A stretch of DNA of 64,000 nt from assembly GCA_037074705.1 (NCBI GenBank), contig CM073591.1, forward strand, positions 132,563,032-132,627,031, read 5' to 3'. Source of the DNA: Zhengitettix transpicula. Its lineage: Eukaryota > Arthropoda > Insecta > Orthoptera > Tetrigidae. Position numbers and translations under genes: made by a program. The notes beneath the pieces are model-generated. The model worked only from the letters and a program-made list of their open reading frames with translations. It searched no databases and was not told the DNA's origin. Below are positions 58,601-64,000 of this stretch, one piece after another. The first letter of the stretch is position 1; each line of letters starts with the position of its first letter.

Positions 58601-59984
58601 ATATATATTGCCCTGTTTTAATTGATCCTGTTTTGAAAGTGGTCTATTTTACATATCTCCTCATTAAATTTTTGTATTTCTAGTAAATTCATTTTCGCAT
58701 ACTTATTATTTATTTTTTATTTCTCATTGAATTGTTCTGTATTATTCAATTTTGTATTTTATTATTTATGTCCTTAATGTTTGACTTAGCTAAATATATT
58801 TCATAAAACCGATTTAACAAAGCACGCGGTTCATTTCGACTTCTCTAGTCATGAAAAATAAATTTTAAGATTAATTTCACTTACACTCAACTATGCGTAA
58901 GTGATATCTCATTCTAAATAAAACGAATAAAAATTAGTTTATCTGCTCTCGTATTTATAGAATAAATACTTTTCGTTTATAATTGACGAATTCAAACTTC
59001 TTCAAACAGTTTCAAACTTTGTATAAAACGAAGACGAAACTTCGTAACGGGTAACTTGTTATTTAATAAATGGAAAATAATTTATTCTAATATTCAAAAC
59101 AACTACCAAATAAAATCTGCAGAAGCTCCGCCGCAATCGCCTGGTTGTAGTCCACAGTAAGTAAAAGACCAGCCTGACAATTATTCCGTCGTCATGGTAT
59201 TATTACGAGAGTCCTGAGGGCAAGATGACAGGTTTGCGGAGGTAACAAGTTAAAACTATGGTTGGCTATCCTGGCGCAGAACTTCAAGCAACTTCACTTC
59301 GCAATAAGGCTAAGAATTACAATCCAGACGTTACCTCCATCAACACGCGTACATAATCCCAACTGCTTGTAGCGAGGAATGTTGGAGTAAATAAAGTAAA
59401 CAGGAATTCAACAAATACTTAGTAAATGCTCTGTTAGTCTTTTAGTACATAACAGTTTACGAAAATTCCTTCGTTTAGAATACGTGTTAATACTCTAAAT
59501 TAATAAATGTAATATATGAGAGTTTAGATATGGCGTTAATTAAAGCAAGTATAACCGCAATAGTTTCTTCTAAACGTTCGCTGCTTCATTCCTAAGATGG
59601 AAATATCTTCATGGAGTATGGGATTCTGTAACCTAGTCCGCATATGGTTATTTATATTTTATTTTATTTCCTCCTGGTTGTCGAGACAAAAGATGAGATG
59701 AAGTCTCGAACAAACTCCGTCACCCGTCGGTCACAATACTTAAAAATAAGTGTTTGATAGGTAAATTGAAAATTTCAGTTACTGCTTTACAATCGGCTTC
59801 TTCTGTTTTACGCGAAATACAAACAAAAATTGTTCTGGGATTAAAAAACAGTGTTGTAAGGTTCTAAACTACAGAGAGCACTGTCGATACTTAAGAGACT
59901 TACGCGTACAATAAACTTTCGATTTCGCTCCAACGCATTTAGTTATAAGCTTTAATTTAACGTATGTTTTGAATTAATAAAACT
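58601..59984. other. AT-rich stretch, nothing recognised
   Basis: A mildly GC-richer patch lies at 59100-59360. No coding similarity, TIR or repeat partner was seen. Confidence 0.4.
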
Positions 59985-60404
59985 ATTGACGACCTTATAT
60001 CGACACTTTTTATTTTTATGTCTTATTATGATGTTTCGATACCTTTTTGTATCATCTTCAGCTATTTTCCACAAAGGAAGTACTTACAATTGATTAGATT
60101 TATAGTTTGATTGTACAAAGTAAGCAAAGGAAAGCTAAAGTAAAGCTTCGGACCCCCGTTCAAGAACTGTGTGAACCTATTAACGTGGTTCGTTTAGTTG
60201 TGCTAGTTTACTGTGTTAATTTGGTAAGATGTTTATTATTTATTTTTTTGTGTACTTTAGCTTGCCTTTGTTTACTTTGTACAATCATGCTATAAATCTA
60301 ATCAATTGTAAATACCTCCTCTGTAGGAAAATACCTGAAGAAGATACAAAAAGGTATCGAAACGTCGTCATAATGAAAATAAAAAGTGTCTGTATAAGGT
60401 CATC
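59985..60404. repeat. foldback element with two well-kept hammerhead-like cores
   Basis: Two inverted arms of about 150-160 bp (about 59985-60144 and 60255-60404) flank a loop of about 110 bp. The right arm, plus strand, reads CTGAAGA (60335-60341), a five-pair stem GATAC/GTATC with loop AAAAAG (60343-60358), then GAAA (60359-60362) and CGTCGTC. The left arm, minus strand, reads CTGAAGATGATAC, the same loop, GGTATCGAAACATC. Both arms keep CTGANGA, stem II and GAAA, as in minimal type I hammerhead ribozymes. The 62-codon frame 60107-60295 spans the arm and loop and is not a gene. Confidence 0.85.
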
Positions 60405-61774
60405 AATTGTTTTATGCTTTTAGTTATAAATATTAAATTCTTAATTTTGTATTGAATATAACACAATTGAACGTATTCAATGAATCCCGTTTAATTTCCA
60501 TATTTCCGTAGAAAGTATGAATATTCTAAATTGTTGCTGAATGCATACTGAAAATGAATTTAGCGTAGATTTTAGAAATTTAAAGCGTAAAAAATTCTTA
60601 CAACTGTTCTTCGTTGAAGTTGTTTCACAATTGAGGAGGGGTAGTATTTAAAAAAATAGGAGTGAATATGTTAAGGTGAAAAATAAAGACACAAGTAGAG
60701 AAGAAATGTTCCTTTTCAGTAGGAAGTGTTTGTAGTCAAAAAGCCATGAACTAGTCCTAAGAAGACAGCTGTCAGTTTCTCCAACGAAACGGCTGAATAA
60801 ATCTTTTTCGTGGGAATTATATAGACACGTTAATTAGGAGATGTGTTTTGATTTAAGTGCCGGTGTCATCGGCGTGGATGACGTATCTTCTGCGAGATAC
60901 GAATTCTTATACAGCTAATGGCAATTATCCATGTTGTGGAGGTTTCTGTGTGAGATAGCATGGAATGTTCCATTGCGTATATGGTTTATTATCTCTTTGA
61001 AACACTCTGTGAAGTGCAGGCTATTAAAAATATTTGAAAGGGAAATCGTTAGATTTCAATTATTTTCCATCCTTTTGTTGTTCATTTAAATAAGTTTATC
61101 GTAAAGTTGCAGTTTCCTTACCTTTCCTTTTACTTCTTGACACCTTCGCTGTTAAAAAAAGTATCTGTAAGTATACACAACTTTTTCGTGTTCCGTATTA
61201 ACGTCTACCACATCTAACAGTTTATAACAAGCCGAATAGCAATGCTTGACGAAACACTATCGTCATCAAATGAGCCTTAGTTGTGTTAGCATTCTGCTCG
61301 TCTTCTCCATAGCCTCGGCACCCTAACAACCTTATGTTATATATATTTATTATAAATTACATTAAACTGTATTGTAGTCAAAGTATTTTTGTGGAATGAA
61401 TTGAATATCATTATTTAACTGCAAAAAGGTTAGAATGAAATGAATGAACGCATTATATCAGTTTTATACATGTCATCGCTTTAAATACGCAAATAATTTT
61501 AAGATTCAAATTTAAGAATCTAGTAAGACCTCAAAGAGTTTTTAAATGAACATAACAACAACAAGGTCTCAATTTTAAATCCTTTATTAGTTCGTCAAAA
61601 TTAAAAAGAAAGATTATTGCCTGATGCCGGAAGCTTCTGCCGATGTTGACCAATTAATAGAATATTTAAAATTGATTACTTCTTGTGGTTAGGTTATTTT
61701 ATATTAATTTAGGATATTAAGAATATGAAATACAAATTCTCATATCTTTTGTCTATCTAAAGGCGATCTTTTTT
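60405..61774. other. AT-rich stretch with a related ribozyme-like remnant
   Basis: At about 60756-60805 plus the sequence reads cctaagaagacagctgtcag then ctccaacgaaacggctgaat. The order CTGANGA-like, stem, GAAAC is seen but with a changed first box. Nothing else is recognised. Confidence 0.45.
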
Positions 61775-62318
61775 AAAAAAAGTATAGACTGGCTATGTAT
61801 AGGGTAATCCACATAGTGGCAACTCCCCTCTTGTAGCATAGGAAAGGGATTTGAAAGGGGGATGCGGAAGGGTGGAGGAAGGTAGCCAAGGGTTAACTAG
61901 GGCCCCCGGGCTGTAGTTTAAGGATCCTACCAGGCATTCGCCTAAAAGTAATGATGGACAAACCCTATAAAAACCTGCTTCAGGTAGGTCGGGCATTTGG
62001 TATTTGTCCCACGCCCTTCCAATGGCGGGAGAGGGGTTTGCTGTGGGGTCGCAGCTTACCCCTCGCCAAGTCTTGGCCAGTTTAGGAGGCAGCTGGCCGA
62101 CAATTCCAATAGGAATAGCAGACAACTCTTACCGTATGCCCAAGGCCTGCGATCCCGGAACATACACCTCTCAAAACAGGCCGAGGTGTCTCGGCATATG
62201 GGAACCTTAGTTTAAAAAACCAGAGAGATGTGAAGGCATCCACAAAGGTAGCCTCCGCCAGAGCTCTCTGGGAAGGTTCACCTGCGAGAGAATTCTCTCG
62301 CAGGCTTCCTTGAGACTC
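61775..62318 (-). repeat. SINE-like repeat, copy L (best full copy)
   Basis: The most complete copy, useful as the family reference. It has a minus-strand A-rich tail (ctttttttaaaaaagatc near 61758-61780), gtagactggctatg-type terminal block, all body blocks and the 5' palindrome gcgagagaattctctcgc (62283-62300). The frames 61793-62125, 61997-62215, 62004-62210 and 62082-62360 overlap on both strands and are not genes. Confidence 0.9.
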
Positions 62319-62325
62319 CTTTTTT

Positions 62326-62640
62326 TGGGGGTGTAGACAGGCTATGCCACATAGTGGCAACTCCCCTCGTGTAACATAGGAAAGGGATGTGAAAGGGGGG
62401 GTTGTGGAAGGGTAGAGGAAGGTAGCTCAGAGTTATATTTTAAGGATCCTACCCGGCATTCGCCTAAAGAAATGCAGGACAAACCCTAGAAAAACCTGCA
62501 TCAGGTAGGTCGGGCATTGGGTACTTGTCCCACGCCCTTCCGCTAGCGGGAGAGGAGTTTGCTGTGGGGACGCAGCATTCCCTTCTCCGTGCCTAGACCA
62601 GTTTGGGAGGCAGCTGGCCGACTATTCAAATTTGAAGAAT
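62326..62640 (-). repeat. SINE-like repeat, copy M, adjoining copy L
   Basis: The 3' part of a copy, cut at gccgactattcaa (62640). Its tail (ccccaaaaaaagg on the minus strand, 62318-62332) is directly followed by the 5' palindrome of copy L, giving a tail-to-head pair. Confidence 0.87.
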
Positions 62641-63399
62641 AACCCCCGCAGATGATTGTCGCAGGCTTTGCTTTTTCTTGCTGTATATTGTTTTGGTTAA
62701 TGTTAACCGCGTCAGGTTACAAAATTGTGGATGGAATTAAACTAAAAGTAGTCAAAAAGATTGTCACAATGCTGTATTCACAGCCACGGTCAGTTTAATG
62801 TTGCCAGTGGGATGGTGTTGGCAATCGAAGTAATTTATTTTTAGTCATGTTTGCCGTAGGTGGCAGAAGTTGATTCCGCAGATTTTTAATTTCATACCAC
62901 TAACCCGAGTTTATTTACAGGGTAGAGTATAGGAAAAATTAAAGCCATGGGAAAAGTGATAAAACCTCGTTTGGGCATAAGAGGAATAATCGAAGATATA
63001 CCTGGTTGCATGTCTAAATAACAAACAATCGAAGATATTAAGAGCCACATTTTCCTATTGTATACAAAGGAAAAGCAGGGAAAGTTTGGTCTCATTTATA
63101 GATCTGCTTTTTTCATGTTTATGAAGAGACCAATTACATTTCATGCTTGGTAGTGTGCTCAATCGGTTAACAAAAACAATAGCTAAAATAAATAAAAATT
63201 TCTGAAATATATTATATCATTCTGCACAAATGCTAGAAAATTTCCAATTTAATGTTTATGCTAGGTCAAACTCCTGAGTCATTTATGGTATAACAAGTAC
63301 ACTTCATTTAAATTGATGTCATCGCATACTTTTGGGTAAAGTTTAATGTAAATAATGAGATGTACTCAAACAAAGACATAAGACAGATGAAGTAATTGA
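62641..63399. other. AT-rich stretch, nothing recognised
   Basis: No coding similarity or structured repeat was seen. The minus frame 62892-63095 has no motif. Confidence 0.4.
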
Positions 63400-63725
63400 A
63401 TCAGCTTGGATTCAGGAAAAAAAGAAGAACTAGGGACGCCATAGGAGTCGAAGAGGAAGTGTGCTTGTTTTATTGATTGGCGACAGACGTTCAATCGGGT
63501 AAGTTAAAAAAACTTGCTGTAAATAAATGTTGTGGAAAATTAAACTTGTCTGGAAGGATAGAAGACTTACCTTGCATTTGTGTCTGGGACGAGAGTGTGA
63601 GGATGCGTCTGGATCACGAGGAAGCCAAGAATGAAGAGATAGGAAGAGAACAAGGCTGTTCAACGTCTATGGTGAATGGTTTACCAAATAAGGCTTGGAA
63701 GGAGTTGGAGAATCCGGAATAGGAG
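63400..63725 (+). pseudogene. non-LTR reverse transcriptase fragment (fingers/palm)
   Basis: The plus strand reads QLGFRKKRRTRDAIG, then after a frame change KCACFIDWRQTFNRVS, a close match to the CACFIDWQKAFDRVNW palm start. Another frame change gives VRMRLDHEEAKNEEIGREQG, matching the V-VRL---ET-SVEIGRGVRQG block before the second RT motif, and CSTSMVNGLPNKAWKELENPE as a worn form of CCLSPILFNLYSEYLTKEAL. It is a type common in insect genomes but different from the jockey and I remnants here. It is truncated on both sides and frameshifted. Confidence 0.78.
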
Positions 63726-64000
63726 GAAGATCAATTAACTCAATAAAATATGAAGATTACCTGGTGTTATAAATAAATGGTATTGAGTCAAAAAAGTAAT
63801 TATGATAATTGTTGCAAAAAAAATATTTAATTCACAACGACGTTCAGCCATCTTCAGGGATCTTCCCTATAAATTTTACTGATGGATTGAATACAAAGTT
63901 ATTAAACATTTTCATATCTGATGAGTAGAACCTTTCCTTTAATTTTTACTCCTGGAATTTTATTCCAAATTATTAATAATTGTTATACATGCTGAAGTTG
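63726..64000. other. AT-rich end of window with a repeat remnant
   Basis: On the minus strand at about 63868-63822 the sequence reads CTGAAGATGGCTGAACGTCG then ttgtgaattaaata. It keeps the first box and the sequence that usually follows GAAACGTCG, but the stem and second box look deleted. Confidence 0.5.

Noticed and set aside
1..64000. CRISPR arrays, rRNA, bacterial operons or integrated virus
   Set aside because: No spaced short direct repeats, no rRNA landmarks, no ribosome-binding-site and operon layout, and no viral structural or replication genes. The only retroelement proteins are non-LTR and Penelope-like.

Overview
This is AT-rich eukaryotic DNA, almost certainly from an insect or another arthropod. 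The evidence is several mariner transposons, jockey-, I- and CR1-like non-LTR retrotransposons, a Penelope-like GIY-YIG remnant, Helitron-like termini, ATAT-flanked LTRs and tRNA-headed SINEs. The species cannot be named from the sequence. I found no intact host gene: no multi-exon gene, rRNA, true tRNA gene, CRISPR array or bacterial-type operon. Every protein similarity I could read by eye belongs to a mobile element, and every one is broken by stops, frameshifts, truncation or nested insertions. The window is best read as a transposon graveyard.

Layout. 1-1190 is a non-LTR reverse transcriptase (RT) remnant, split by a 178-bp hairpin element with a 12-bp target-site duplication. 2.5-3.2 kb is a SINE-like repeat joined to a tRNA-like head. 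3282-4506 is a whole mariner with terminal inverted repeats (TIRs) and TA duplication but a broken transposase. 5.4-8.5 kb holds more SINE copies, a possible mariner scrap, a foldback repeat and a jockey ORF2 tail. 10.7-13.8 kb has a SINE, an RNase H-bearing ORF2 remnant, a microsatellite and copy 1 of a dispersed repeat (copy 2 is at 28.3-29.3 kb). 14.4-15.2 kb is a second dead mariner. 16.9-19.2 kb holds foldback repeats. 18.1-24.1 kb has five SINE copies. 25.9-27.8 kb is two LTRs in tandem. 32.0-33.5 kb is a Helitron-like element with about 280-bp internal repeats. 33.7-35.0 kb is another LTR. 35.0-37.7 kb is a third mariner holding a non-LTR 3' end. 41-42.9 kb has a SINE, a CR1-like 3' end and a Penelope GIY-YIG remnant. 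44.8-45.8 kb is a precise solo LTR. 46.3-49.3 kb has a jockey 3' part, an I-like ORF2 tail split by a SINE, and a large palindrome. 53.6-54.6 kb is an internally deleted LTR element. 56-58.6 kb has a Helitron piece, a CR1-like RT remnant and a tRNA SINE. 60.0-60.4 kb is a foldback with two hammerhead-like cores. 61.8-62.6 kb is two SINEs tail to head. 63.4-63.7 kb is an RT fragment. Between these lie long AT-rich stretches with nothing I recognise, plus a few GC-richer islands.

The most interesting signal is a set of short inverted-repeat (foldback) elements. Their arms carry a CTGANGA core, a small hairpin and a GAAAC core, the conserved layout of minimal hammerhead ribozymes, which are known from Penelope-like elements and retrozymes. 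A Penelope-type GIY-YIG remnant in the same window fits with this. The second is an abundant repeat of about 560 bp, probably a SINE, that repeatedly sits directly against the A-rich tail of another copy. All calls come from reading motifs by eye; no database search was run.
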